Source: Actinocorallia populi
Lineage (GTDB): Bacteria; Actinomycetota; Actinomycetes; Streptosporangiales; Streptosporangiaceae
DNA: 64,000 nt
Assembly: GCF_002995495.1 (NCBI RefSeq)
Contig: NZ_PVZV01000003.1
Span: 701,371 to 765,370 of the forward strand
Direction: 5' to 3'
Position 1 is the first letter of the stretch, and every line of letters begins with the position of its first letter. The position numbers and the translations under genes are program-made. Below are positions 18,901 through 26,004 of this stretch, in pieces. The notes under the pieces were generated by a model that made no database searches, was not told where the DNA came from, and saw nothing but the letters and a program-made list of their open reading frames with translations.

Positions 18901-18989
18901 GCGAGGAGCGTTTCACCGCGGAGTACCTCGAGGGCGGGCGGCTCGGCCTCCCGCACGTCCTGGAACTGGCACTCCCCCGGGGCGGCTGA
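15945..18989 (+). CDS. HTH-STAND ATPase regulator (NB-ARC-like with TPR-like C-terminus)
   Basis: About 1014 residues. Residues 15-95 form a helical, HTH-like domain (PLGRFAQGLRDLRDQAG... SATSLRTAASG) seen at the front of many actinomycete kinase-linked or STAND proteins. A disordered region follows with seven 10-residue repeats. The STAND ATPase starts near 290: FVGREEEL, Walker A GPGGVGKTR (about 310), Walker B LLVLDNCEH, sensor LASSRQAL, and GLPLALEIAA. The C-terminus is TPR-like. Related to the AfsR/LuxR-type STAND family without the OmpR or LuxR output domain. GTG 15945 was chosen for its GGAGG; GTG 15906 is in frame. Follows the kinase gene, which might phosphorylate it. Confidence 0.85.
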   Translation: MGRLARPGRSPAPIPEPDTPLGRFAQGLRDLRDQAGDPGYEALARESERLGTPYSATSLRTAASGRSLPSWKVTETFVRACVEFARRHPHRAHPAALRWTPEALLPRWTALWHEISFHPPAPGPPAPPPTPRTPKDEHPAPTSPPPRPHPARPARPSPQGAQAPAPLAPEPEAPENGHPADAAPEDEQATRGTPQTEQATHGTPQNAQPTHGAPENRRTANDASENKRVTRESPENGRKTSGASENERVAHGVPEWGWGAGCAPEGAGSGAWGSRGFVAGVGVLSRFVGREEELAEGERALESARLVTVTGPGGVGKTRLVMRLAERAAGRFPDGVRIVELAELDSSMPVGQAVAAALGVRVDAGREPLEAVAQVLDGRRTLLVLDNCEHVLPDVAGLVQVLAGASRGVCFLASSRQALNIAGERILTLGPLPLPRDGGESAAVELFADRAAAVVPGFRLTDANRDAVHRVCHRLDGLPLALEIAARLLRFLTPHELLDRLGQRFRLLGEAGAERTAPARHRTLRAVLDWSHDLCSDDERLAWERLSVCAGTVALADAEALVSAEGAEPGAAFEAIAGLVDKSLLLRVESGGRSRLHLLETVRMYGREKLADSAGEEAARRRHRERYLGLAVEAERAYASPRQQEWLLRLRDEHADLRQAFTPSPPGPATTAPPGVTLPPGGIVPPGSTIPPGGALPFGGVVPAGFAGSVDSAGLRHQGVVMEGVLGLWLYWIVSGNLGECVLWARAVTGWWPVPPGPELVEAWAGMSWSAAVALLVHGDRPGAGRLLDRVERVVPLEEGPRWVAAAVRQLRGLSALFSGDIESAEAYSEAALRTGGHRPGLLTGQQALAQIGLCASARGAREEAVECFLRALELSEACGETWHRSYLLWTLSSEYAEAGHDDRAVELLRRSLELKHSLDDRLGMATVSESLARLLARHGDPGKAALLLGAAQALWQPAGTLHLWGFERLLRSREQSLDELRRVLGEERFTAEYLEGGRLGLPHVLELALPRGG
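16500..16709 (+). repeat. Minisatellite, seven tandem 30-bp units
   Basis: Seven contiguous 30-bp units, each encoding a 10-residue repeat of the form xxQATxGTPQ / NxRxTxxxPE in the linker of the STAND protein. The frame is kept, and the units diverge gradually from the Gln-rich first copies to the Asn/Arg-rich last ones. Confidence 0.8.
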
Positions 18990-19070
18990 GCGGTGGCGCG
19001 AGGGCACGAACGTCGCACGGCCTTCGCCTCGTGTTCCGGATCCGCCCGGTTCCGGTCTTGACCCCTGCGC

Positions 19071-19115
19071 TTTCGTGAACGAAACTGTGTCCGCTGGAGC
19101 GAAACACTGTTTCGC
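19071..19115. promoter_or_regulatory. Two operator-like palindromes over a putative promoter
   Basis: TTTCGTGAACGAAA (19071-19084, 12 of 14 symmetric) and the perfect repeat GCGAAAC-ACT-GTTTCGC (19099-19115) share the half-site CGAAA(C). TTGACC at 19058-19063 followed 17 nt later by GAAACT would make a promoter whose -10 box is covered by the first palindrome. Both lie just before the secreted hydrolase gene. Confidence 0.55.
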
Positions 19116-19138
19116 CAGTGGTAACGAAAGGAACCCGC

Positions 19139-20056
19139 ATGGGTCTTCGCCACGTGCTCCGCCTCGCCCTCCCCGCCGTCCTCTCCGCCGCCTTCCTGAC
19201 CGGGGTCTCCGCGCCCGCGCAGGCCGCCGCCCCCGTTTCCAGCTTCGCGAGCACCGTCGGCGGGGACCCCGCCGACGTCTACTACCCGGCCGGCATCAGC
19301 GAGCGGACGCCCGTCGCGCTCATGCTGCAGGGCGCGCAGGTCGGCCGCGCCCACTACTCCTCCTACGCCCGCGCCGTCGCCGCGCACGGGTTCATCGTGG
19401 TGGTGCCCGACCACAGGCGCCTACTCTTCTTCGACGACGACTTCTACCCCGAGCAGAAGCAGGCCGCCGAGGCCGTCGCGTGGATGAAGGCCGAGGACGA
19501 CCGCAACGGCTCCCCGCTGGAGGACCGCGTCAAGACGACCAGGCTCGTCCTGCTCGGCCACTCCTTCGGCGGCGCGGCCGGCCTTTCGGTCGTCGGGGAG
19601 AAGTGCGTCTTCCCGTTCTGCACGGGCCTGACGTACACGATGCCCACCCAGGTGAAGGCCGCCTCGTTGTTCGGCACCAACAACAAGGACTTCCTGACCG
19701 GCGCCTTCGCCGACGTCGACCTGCAGGTCCCGACGCAGCTCGTCCAGGGCGTCCAGGACGGCGTCGCCCTGCCCGCCGACGCCGAGACCACCTACACGAA
19801 GCTCAAAAACGACCCCAAGCAGATCGTCCGCGTCTCCGGCGCCAACCACTACGGCATCACCAACGCCCAGAACCCGGCCGGAGCCGATCCCGAGACCGGC
19901 CCCCAGACGCTCACCCAGGCCCAGAGCATCGAGGTCACCGCCCGGTGGGCCGCGAAGTTCCTCCTGGCCGCCATGGGCGACGAGGCCGCCGAGGACTACG
20001 TCTGGAACACCGGCGACGCCGCCGACCCGAACGTCACCGTCACCGGCGACAACTGA
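19139..20056 (+). CDS. Secreted chlorophyllase/dienelactone-like alpha/beta hydrolase
   Basis: 305 residues with a signal peptide (about 1-30, ending PAQAAAP). The mature protein is an alpha/beta hydrolase: LMLQGAQVG oxyanion region, nucleophile elbow LLGHSFGGAAG, acid near LVQGVQDG, and His in SGANHYGI. The domain resembles chlorophyllase-like and PET-hydrolase-like extracellular esterases, but no substrate can be assigned. ATG 19139 was chosen because AAAGGAA sits 8 nt upstream and the signal peptide then starts at once. Two operator-like palindromes precede it, so expression is probably tightly regulated. Confidence 0.85.
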   Translation: MGLRHVLRLALPAVLSAAFLTGVSAPAQAAAPVSSFASTVGGDPADVYYPAGISERTPVALMLQGAQVGRAHYSSYARAVAAHGFIVVVPDHRRLLFFDDDFYPEQKQAAEAVAWMKAEDDRNGSPLEDRVKTTRLVLLGHSFGGAAGLSVVGEKCVFPFCTGLTYTMPTQVKAASLFGTNNKDFLTGAFADVDLQVPTQLVQGVQDGVALPADAETTYTKLKNDPKQIVRVSGANHYGITNAQNPAGADPETGPQTLTQAQSIEVTARWAAKFLLAAMGDEAAEDYVWNTGDAADPNVTVTGDN

Positions 20057-20104
20057 CCGTTTTCTCCCGACTCGGACATCGAACGGCCGGATGCTGGAGG
20101 TCTG

Positions 20105-20452
20105 ATGCAGGACAGGACGGCGAGCACCGAGCGGGGATTCCCCGACCGGCCCGTGTGGGTCACCCCGCACGGCCTGCGGGAACCCTTCCCGCAGACCCGC
20201 ACGGACCCGGACGGCGCCGACCGGTTCACCGGCCGGGGGGCGCGGGCTCCCGGCCCGGTGCCGGAGATCGACCCGGTGGCCGAGGTGAGCCTCTGGTGGC
20301 CGGGCGCGCGCAGCTGGTACGGCCGCGCGACCGGAGTCTGGTGGGCCTTCCTGCCCGGTCATCCCGACCAGCTGCTCGATTTCCACGACCCGGCCGAACT
20401 GATCCGCACGGTCGCGGTCCTCCGGAAGAACACGTCCCCGACCTACCGGTGA
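20105..20452 (+). CDS. Small hypothetical protein, 115 residues
   Basis: Unrecognised soluble protein without a signal or membrane segment. It is rich in Trp, Pro and Asp in the middle (VSLWWPGARSWYGRATGVWW). GGAGG lies 4 nt before the ATG and codon positions follow the high-GC pattern, so it is probably real. It lies 48 nt after the secreted hydrolase gene and 88 nt before an MFS gene, all on the same strand. Confidence 0.65.
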   Translation: MQDRTASTERGFPDRPVWVTPHGLREPFPQTRTDPDGADRFTGRGARAPGPVPEIDPVAEVSLWWPGARSWYGRATGVWWAFLPGHPDQLLDFHDPAELIRTVAVLRKNTSPTYR

Positions 20453-20540
20453 CGTGTTCTTCCGGCACCCGCGAGCCCCGCTCCCCTCCCCCGATCTCGA
20501 GCCAGTCCTGATCTGTTCGCCTCGACAGGAGTAGACCTTC

Positions 20541-21965
20541 ATGACCGACACGCACGACGAGGCGCCGGATTCGCCGAGGACGAAAGACGTGCCGTCCGCC
20601 GGCGGCACCGTGGAGATCGCCGTCCTCCCCCGACGTCCCGCGCGCACGGTCGACCTCGACAAGGCGGCCCCGCTGGGCTGGTGGCCCGCGATCGTGGTGG
20701 CGCTCGTCGCCTTCATCGACCGGGTCGAGATCAACCTCATCTCCGGCGCCCTGCCGGCGATCCAGGACCACTTCGGCTTCAGCGACACCGCGGGCGGGGC
20801 GATCCCGACGGCCGCCAGCCTCGCCGCCGCCCTGCTCCTGCTCCCCGCCGGACGGCTCGCCGACCGCGCCCCCCGCGTGGCGACGATCGCGATCGTGGTG
20901 CTCGTCTGGTCGATCTGCTCGGTCCTGAGCGGCCTGGCCACCACCTTCGTGATGTTCTTCGCCGTCCGCGTCCTCATCGGCGCCGCCGGGCAGCTCTACA
21001 ACCCGCCCGCCTCCAGCCTCCTGGCCGACTACTACCCCGCCCGCAGCCGCGGCAAGGCCTACGGCTTCGAACGCGCCGGCTACTACATGGGCCTGCCCAC
21101 TGGAGTCATCCTCGGCGGCGCCATCGCCGAGGCCCTCGACTGGCGCGCGGTCTTCTTCATCGCCGCGGTGCCCGGCCTGCTGGTCGCCGCGCTCGTCCTC
21201 ACTGTCAAGGAACCGCTGCGCGGCCTGGGCGACCGCCTCGACAGGCTCCGCAGCGGCGCGGCCCCCGACACCGAGGACGCCGGCACGGCCCCCGACGCCG
21301 ACCGGGGATCGCTCCTCTCCGAAGCGCGCGGCCTGCTGCGGATCCGCACCCTCAAGGGCATCATCATCGGCCAGGCGCTGCTCTCCCTGGCCGTCGCGGG
21401 CCTCTTCTACTGGCTGCCCACCTTCCTGGAGCGCACCGAGGACCTCGGCTACGACGCCGCCTCCGGGCTCGCAGGCGGTGTCGGCGGCACCGGCATCGTC
21501 ATCGGCATCGTGATCGGCAGCCGGATGGGCGACCGCTTCCACGGCGTCCGCCCCGGCTGGCGCGTCAAGGTCGCCACCGGCTTCCTGCTCATGGGCGCGG
21601 TGACCCTCACCGGCGCCGTCCTCCTGCCCGGCCTGTGGTTGCGCGTCACCCTCATCGCCGTCGCCTGCGCCGGTTTCGCCGCCGCCATCCCCAACCTCAC
21701 CGCCGCCTCCGCCGACGTCGTCCCCGCCGCCCGCCGCGGCATGGGCTTCGCGCTCCTCACCTTCCTCATCACCCTCGGCGGCGCCCTCGGCCCCTTCCTC
21801 ATCGGCCTCACCTCCGACCTCATCAAGTCCACCGGCTACGGCGGCGAGCCCCTCGCGCTGGCCATGCTCGTCCTGGTCCCCGCGATGTTCCTCGCCGTCC
21901 TGGCCCTCCTGCGCATCCGCGGCACCTTCGAGGACGACGCGCGGGAGGCCGCCACCACCGGCTGA
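20541..21965 (+). CDS. MFS transporter (spinster/GudP-like)
   Basis: 474 residues with 12 predicted membrane segments and a hydrophilic 45-residue N-terminus. MFS features: FIDRVEINLISGALP in helix 1, the A-loop PAGRLADRAPR near residue 105, RGKAYGFERAGYYMG in helix 5, and a central loop of about 35 residues. Looks like an importer or exporter of an organic anion or lipid-like compound; the substrate is not determinable. CAGGAG upstream of the ATG supports the start. No partner enzyme is adjacent. Confidence 0.85.
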   Translation: MTDTHDEAPDSPRTKDVPSAGGTVEIAVLPRRPARTVDLDKAAPLGWWPAIVVALVAFIDRVEINLISGALPAIQDHFGFSDTAGGAIPTAASLAAALLLLPAGRLADRAPRVATIAIVVLVWSICSVLSGLATTFVMFFAVRVLIGAAGQLYNPPASSLLADYYPARSRGKAYGFERAGYYMGLPTGVILGGAIAEALDWRAVFFIAAVPGLLVAALVLTVKEPLRGLGDRLDRLRSGAAPDTEDAGTAPDADRGSLLSEARGLLRIRTLKGIIIGQALLSLAVAGLFYWLPTFLERTEDLGYDAASGLAGGVGGTGIVIGIVIGSRMGDRFHGVRPGWRVKVATGFLLMGAVTLTGAVLLPGLWLRVTLIAVACAGFAAAIPNLTAASADVVPAARRGMGFALLTFLITLGGALGPFLIGLTSDLIKSTGYGGEPLALAMLVLVPAMFLAVLALLRIRGTFEDDAREAATTG

Positions 21966-22041
21966 GCACCCGAGAGCCTTTCGATCCACCTCACACTGTT
22001 TGTCTGTTTATCCAGAGATTTTTCCGGCTATCGAAAGGTCC

Positions 22042-22911
22042 ATGGACTTCAACGACGATGTGCGGCTCGACCCGTCCCAGGTCGAGACCGGCGGTGGCGG
22101 CCGGGGCAGGGGCGTCGCCGCCGGGGGCGGTGTCATCGGCGTCATCGGCCTGCTCGTGGCCCTCTTCTTCGGCGTCGACCCCTTCGGCGGGCAGGGCGGG
22201 CAGGACACGCGGCAGCCGCAGGGAAGCGGGGAGGCGAACGACCTCCGGGAGAGGTGCCGCACCGGCGCGGACGCCGAACGGGACGAGGACTGCCTCGTCG
22301 TGGGGGTGGTGAACAGCGTCCAGGACTACTGGGAGAGCGCCTTCGCCGAGAGCGGCCTGAGGTACGAGCCGGCCAGGACGCAGCTGTTCGAGGGCGCCAC
22401 CCGGACGGGATGCGGGTACGCGACGAAGGACGTCGGGCCGTTCTACTGCCCCGCGGACCAGAAGGTGTACCTGGACCTCACCTTCTTCGACGACCTGCGG
22501 GCCACATACGGGGCGCAGGACGGGGCGGCCGCCCGTGCCTACGTGATCGGGCACGAGTACGGGCACCACGCGCAGAACCTGCTCGGGGCGATGGACCGGA
22601 CACCGCGGGGAACCACCGGAGCGTCCAGCCCCGCGGTGCGGCTGGAACTGCAGGCGGACTGCTACTCCGGGGTCTGGATGCACAACGCGGTGCAGACGGG
22701 ATACCTGGTCCGGATCACCCGGACGGACCTCGACCAGGCCATGAGCGCCGCCCAGGCCGTCGGTGACGACCGCATCCAGGAACGCGGCCAGGGACACGTG
22801 CGGCCTGACTCCTTCACGCACGGCACCTCCGCCCAACGCACCGAATGGCTCAACACGGGCTATTCCTCCGGCGACCCCGCCCGTTGCGACACGTTCAAGG
22901 GCGCGATCTGA
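22042..22911 (+). CDS. Neutral zinc metallopeptidase, YpfJ family
   Basis: 289 residues: short acidic N-terminus (MDFNDDVRLDPSQVE), a glycine-rich stretch, one transmembrane helix (about residues 30-45), then an extracytoplasmic peptidase domain. The zinc motif is HEYGHH near residue 172, with the downstream metal-ligand region LELQADCYSG. Four cysteines in the front part of the domain (RCRTG, EDCLVV, TGCGY, FYCPA) may be disulfide-bonded. Family members of PF04228 are broadly distributed with unclear substrates. ATG 22042 was chosen because AAAGG precedes it and the family motif MDF begins there. Confidence 0.9.
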   Translation: MDFNDDVRLDPSQVETGGGGRGRGVAAGGGVIGVIGLLVALFFGVDPFGGQGGQDTRQPQGSGEANDLRERCRTGADAERDEDCLVVGVVNSVQDYWESAFAESGLRYEPARTQLFEGATRTGCGYATKDVGPFYCPADQKVYLDLTFFDDLRATYGAQDGAAARAYVIGHEYGHHAQNLLGAMDRTPRGTTGASSPAVRLELQADCYSGVWMHNAVQTGYLVRITRTDLDQAMSAAQAVGDDRIQERGQGHVRPDSFTHGTSAQRTEWLNTGYSSGDPARCDTFKGAI

Positions 22912-23117
22912 GGCCAGACAGGGAGACGGATCTCCATTGATCGGCGGTCGTTGTCGCACGTCCTGCTGCGCCATCTCCTGAACGACCGCGCCGAGGCGTC
23001 CTCGAGTCCCTCCCGGGGCGGCCGTGGCATATCCCGGTGAACGGTACCGAGGGCGCCGCGGAGGGAACGGGCGGATTAGGGTCCACGGGGCATGGGAGTC
23101 GAAAGAACGGATCGGCG

Positions 23118-23888
23118 ATGAACACGGTGGTGGATCTCAAGGGGCGTGCGGTGCTGGTCACCGGGGGGACCAAGGGGATCGGAGCGGTGATCGCGCGGAC
23201 GTTCCTGCGGGCCGGGGCCGATGTGATGGTGTGCGGGCGCAACGAGCCCGAGGCGCTGCCGGAGGCGGACGGGCGGAGCGCGCGGTTCCTGGCGGCCGAC
23301 ATCCGGGACGCGGGGCAGGCGGCGGCGCTGGTGGAGCAGACGGCCGAGCGGTTCGGGCGGCTGGACGTGCTGGTCAACAACGCCGGGGGGTCGCCGGACG
23401 CGGACGCGGCGACGGTCTCGCCGCGGTTCGTGGAGCGGATCGTGTCGTTGAACCTGCTCGCGCCGTTCTACGTCGCGCAGCCCGCCAACAAGGTCATGCA
23501 GGCCGGGGAGGGCGGGTCGATCATCAACATCGGCAGCGTCTCCGGCATCGACCCCCAGCCCGGGACCGCCGCCTACAGCGCCGCCAAGGCCGGCCTGCTG
23601 ATGTTCTCCAAGGCCCTCGCCCTGGAGTGGGCGCCCAAGGTCCGGGTCAACCACATCACCACGGGCCTGGTGATGACCGAGGCCGCCGCCCACAACTACG
23701 GCCAGGACGGCGGAGCCGCCACCGCGGCGCTCGTCCCCATGCAGCGGATGGCCGACCCCCAGGACGTCGCGAACGCCTGCCTCTACCTGGCCGGCGACCT
23801 GTCGGCCTACGTGACCGGCGCCGACCTCGCCGTCCACGGCGGCGGCGAGGTCCCCGCCCGCTACCTGGTCAAGCAGCAGCAGGGCTGA
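23118..23888 (+). CDS. Short-chain dehydrogenase/reductase
   Basis: A 256-residue classical SDR. Cofactor motif TGGTKGIG (residues 15-22), NNAGG, catalytic Ser in NIGSVSG and YSAAK. An Arg after the second beta strand (CGRNEPEA) suggests NADP preference. The C-terminus is VKQQQG. The gene stands alone, 145 bp from the terminator shared with the CoA-transferase operon. Substrate unknown; a link to the steroid genes 6 kb away cannot be shown. ATG 23118 was chosen from the family start; the 206-bp upstream gap (22912-23117) shows no clear feature. Confidence 0.88.
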   Translation: MNTVVDLKGRAVLVTGGTKGIGAVIARTFLRAGADVMVCGRNEPEALPEADGRSARFLAADIRDAGQAAALVEQTAERFGRLDVLVNNAGGSPDADAATVSPRFVERIVSLNLLAPFYVAQPANKVMQAGEGGSIINIGSVSGIDPQPGTAAYSAAKAGLLMFSKALALEWAPKVRVNHITTGLVMTEAAAHNYGQDGGAATAALVPMQRMADPQDVANACLYLAGDLSAYVTGADLAVHGGGEVPARYLVKQQQG

Positions 23889-24033
23889 GCCGTCCCGCCG
23901 GGTCCGGGGCCGCTCGCGGCACCGGCGGCCTCGGGCCCGGTCATGCGCATCGCCGCGGGCTCCGGCTCCCGCTCCTCTCCGAGAGCGCCCTCCAGCGGTT
24001 CGCGGAAGACAGCCGCGCGGCTGGAACGGCCGG

Positions 24034-24062
24034 CCGTACGGCCGCGTGCGGCGGCCGTACGG
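24034..24062. terminator. Bidirectional hairpin terminator
   Basis: Perfect 12-bp stem CCGTACGGCCGC / GCGGCCGTACGG with a 5-nt loop, between the convergent SDR (+) and CoA-transferase (-) genes. Confidence 0.75.
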
Positions 24063-24072
24063 GCGGGAAGGG

Positions 24073-25272
24073 TCAGACCACGCCGTCGGCGCTCAGCTTC
24101 TCCAGGTCTTCGGGGGTGAGGCCGAGGAGGCCGGTGTAGATCTCGGTGTTGTTCGCGCCGAGTTCGGGGCCGACGGAGCGGACTTCGCCGGGGGTGCCGG
24201 ACAGCTTGGGGAAGACGTTCTGCATCGGGAACTCGCCGAATTCCGGGTGGGCGAGCTTGATGATGGCTTCGCGGGCCTTGAAGTGGGGGTCGGTCAGCAT
24301 GTCCTTGGCGCGGTAGGTCAGGCCCGCGGGGATGCCGTTGGCGTGCATCTTCTCCAGGACTTCCGCGCTGGTCAGCGAGGCGGTCCACACGCCGATCAGG
24401 TCGTCCAGCTCCTCGGCGTTGGCTCCCCGGGCGCCGTGGGTGGCGTAGCGCTCGTCGTCGGCCAGCTCGGGACGGCCCATGACCTCGGCCAGGCGGCGGA
24501 AGACGGTGTCCTGGTTGGCGGCGATCAGTACGGGGCCGTCGGAGGTGGGGTAGACGTTCGACGGGGCGACGTTGGGCAGGACGGAGCCGGTGCGCTCGCG
24601 CTGGTAGCCGGCGAGTTCCCATTCGGGGATGAGCGACTCCATGAGCGCGAACACGGCCTCGTACAGGGCGGAGTCCACGATCTGGCCCCTGCCGGTGCGG
24701 TGGCGGGCGTGCAGGGCGACCAGGGTGCCCAGCGCGGCGAACGTCCCGGCCAGTTCGTCGCCCAGGGAGATGCCCGCGCGGGCGGGGGCGCTGTCGGGGT
24801 CGCCGGTGACGTAGCGGATGCCGCCCATGGCCTCGCCGATCGAGCCGAAGCCCGCGCGCGGCGAGTAGGGGCCGTTCTGCCCGTAGCCGGTGACGCGGGT
24901 GATGATCAGGCCCGGGTTCAGCTCCCACAGGGCCTCGGGGGACAGGCCCCAGCGCTCCAGGGTGCCGGGGCGGAAGTTCTCCACCAGCACGTCGGCCTCG
25001 GCGATGATCCGCCGGGCGAGGTCCTGGCCCGCCGCCTCGCGCAGGTTCAGGGTCACCGACTTCTTGTTGCGCGCCAGGATCGGCCACCACAACGACTGGC
25101 CGTGGGGCTTCTCCCTGCCCCACTGGCGCATCGGGTCGCCCGTCACGGGGGGCTCGATCTTGATGACCTCGGCGCCGAAGTCACCGAGGAGCTGGCCGCA
25201 GAACGGCCCGGCCAGGAGCTGGCCCATCTCGACGACGCGCAGGTCGTCCAGGGCGCGGGGGGTTTCGGTCAC
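24073..25272 (-). CDS. Family III (CaiB/BaiF) CoA-transferase
   Basis: 399 residues of the CaiB/BaiF family. N-terminal Rossmann half with LRVVEMGQLLAGPFCGQLL, ADVLVENFRPG and the catalytic aspartate region ISLGDELAG near residue 170; C-terminal part with AANQDTVFRRL and GIPAGL. Transfers CoA between carboxylic acids through a glutamyl- or aspartyl-CoA intermediate. Its GTG start overlaps the GntR stop codon. Divergent from an HMG-CoA-lyase-type gene, so together they could activate and cleave 3-hydroxy-3-methylglutarate or a similar branched diacid (SUGCT-like role); this is inference. Confidence 0.9.
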   Translation of the reverse strand: MTETPRALDDLRVVEMGQLLAGPFCGQLLGDFGAEVIKIEPPVTGDPMRQWGREKPHGQSLWWPILARNKKSVTLNLREAAGQDLARRIIAEADVLVENFRPGTLERWGLSPEALWELNPGLIITRVTGYGQNGPYSPRAGFGSIGEAMGGIRYVTGDPDSAPARAGISLGDELAGTFAALGTLVALHARHRTGRGQIVDSALYEAVFALMESLIPEWELAGYQRERTGSVLPNVAPSNVYPTSDGPVLIAANQDTVFRRLAEVMGRPELADDERYATHGARGANAEELDDLIGVWTASLTSAEVLEKMHANGIPAGLTYRAKDMLTDPHFKAREAIIKLAHPEFGEFPMQNVFPKLSGTPGEVRSVGPELGANNTEIYTGLLGLTPEDLEKLSADGVV

Positions 25273-25910
25273 TGGTCCTCCTTGAGGGCGGCGGCGGCGG
25301 CGCGCACGTGCGAGCGCATGACGGAGGCGGCCCACTCGGGGTCGCGGGCGGCGATGGCGTCGACGACCTCGCGGTGGTGGCCCATGCTGCGGGCCATCGT
25401 GGCGGGGTCGTAGCGGTGGAAGGTCCCGAGGATGAGGGGGGCGTGCATGACGGACGACAACATGCCGGGGAGGCGGCTGTTGCCGGAGGCGTCGATGAGC
25501 GCGGCGTGGAAGCGGGAGTTCAGCCGGGCGACCTCGGCGGTGTCCCCCCGTGCCGCCGCGTCCTCGGTGGCCGCGCAGAGGTCGCGCAGTCCGGCGATGG
25601 TCGCCTCGTCCAGGCCCGTGCGGGCGGCGCGGGCCGCGGCGTAGGGCTCCAGGAGGCTGCGCAGCTCGAAGATCTCCGCCAGGTCGGCGTCCGTCCAGGC
25701 CACGACCCGGGCGCCGCGGTGCGGCAGGACCTCCACGAGGCCGTCGGCGGCCAGGCGTTGCAGCGCCTCGCGGACGGGGGTCCGCGAGAGGCCGAGCCGC
25801 TCGGCCAGCTCGCTCTCGCCCAGCCGGTCGCCGGGGGCGGCGGTCCCGGAGAGGATCATCCGGCGCACCGCGTCGTAGGCGGTGTCGGTGGCACGTCGCA
25901 CAGCAGACAT
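25269..25910 (-). CDS. GntR family regulator, FadR/FCD subgroup
   Basis: 213 residues: winged HTH at the N-terminus (GDRLGESELAERLGLSRTPV, then EALQRLAADGLVEVLPHRGA) and an all-helical FCD ligand domain with the usual Asp/His metal residues (for example FHAALIDASGN and GHHREVVDAI). Leads the CoA-transferase operon and faces the HMG-CoA-lyase gene across a region with two TTGCAT-type operators, so it should control both directions in response to a carboxylate or acyl-CoA. Confidence 0.93.
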   Translation of the reverse strand: MSAVRRATDTAYDAVRRMILSGTAAPGDRLGESELAERLGLSRTPVREALQRLAADGLVEVLPHRGARVVAWTDADLAEIFELRSLLEPYAAARAARTGLDEATIAGLRDLCAATEDAAARGDTAEVARLNSRFHAALIDASGNSRLPGMLSSVMHAPLILGTFHRYDPATMARSMGHHREVVDAIAARDPEWAASVMRSHVRAAAAALKEDQ

Positions 25911-25921
25911 TTTCTCCCCCC

Positions 25922-25949
25922 TCGGCTATATTGCATGCAACATAGCCGA
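25922..25949. promoter_or_regulatory. 28-bp near-perfect palindrome, GntR operator
   Basis: A dyad centred on TTGCATGCAA with arms TCGGCTAT(A/G) reading the same on both strands; only one of 14 base pairs is mismatched. It starts 12 nt upstream of the GntR start codon, in the divergent promoter region. Confidence 0.8.
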
Positions 25950-25992
25950 ACCTTCCGTTGATGACCAGCGAAGATCTGAGGCAGGGAGCCGA

Positions 25993-26004
25993 ATTGCATA
26001 CAAC
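25993..26004. promoter_or_regulatory. Second GntR half-palindrome at the lyase start
   Basis: ATTGCATACAAC repeats the core of the operator at 25922-25949. It overlaps the proposed TTG start codon of the lyase gene, so a bound repressor would block transcription just there. Confidence 0.5.

Noticed and set aside
22912..23117. Possible gene or operator in the gap before the SDR at 23118
   Set aside because: Only a short GGTACC palindrome is present; no convincing ORF, hairpin or promoter pair was found.
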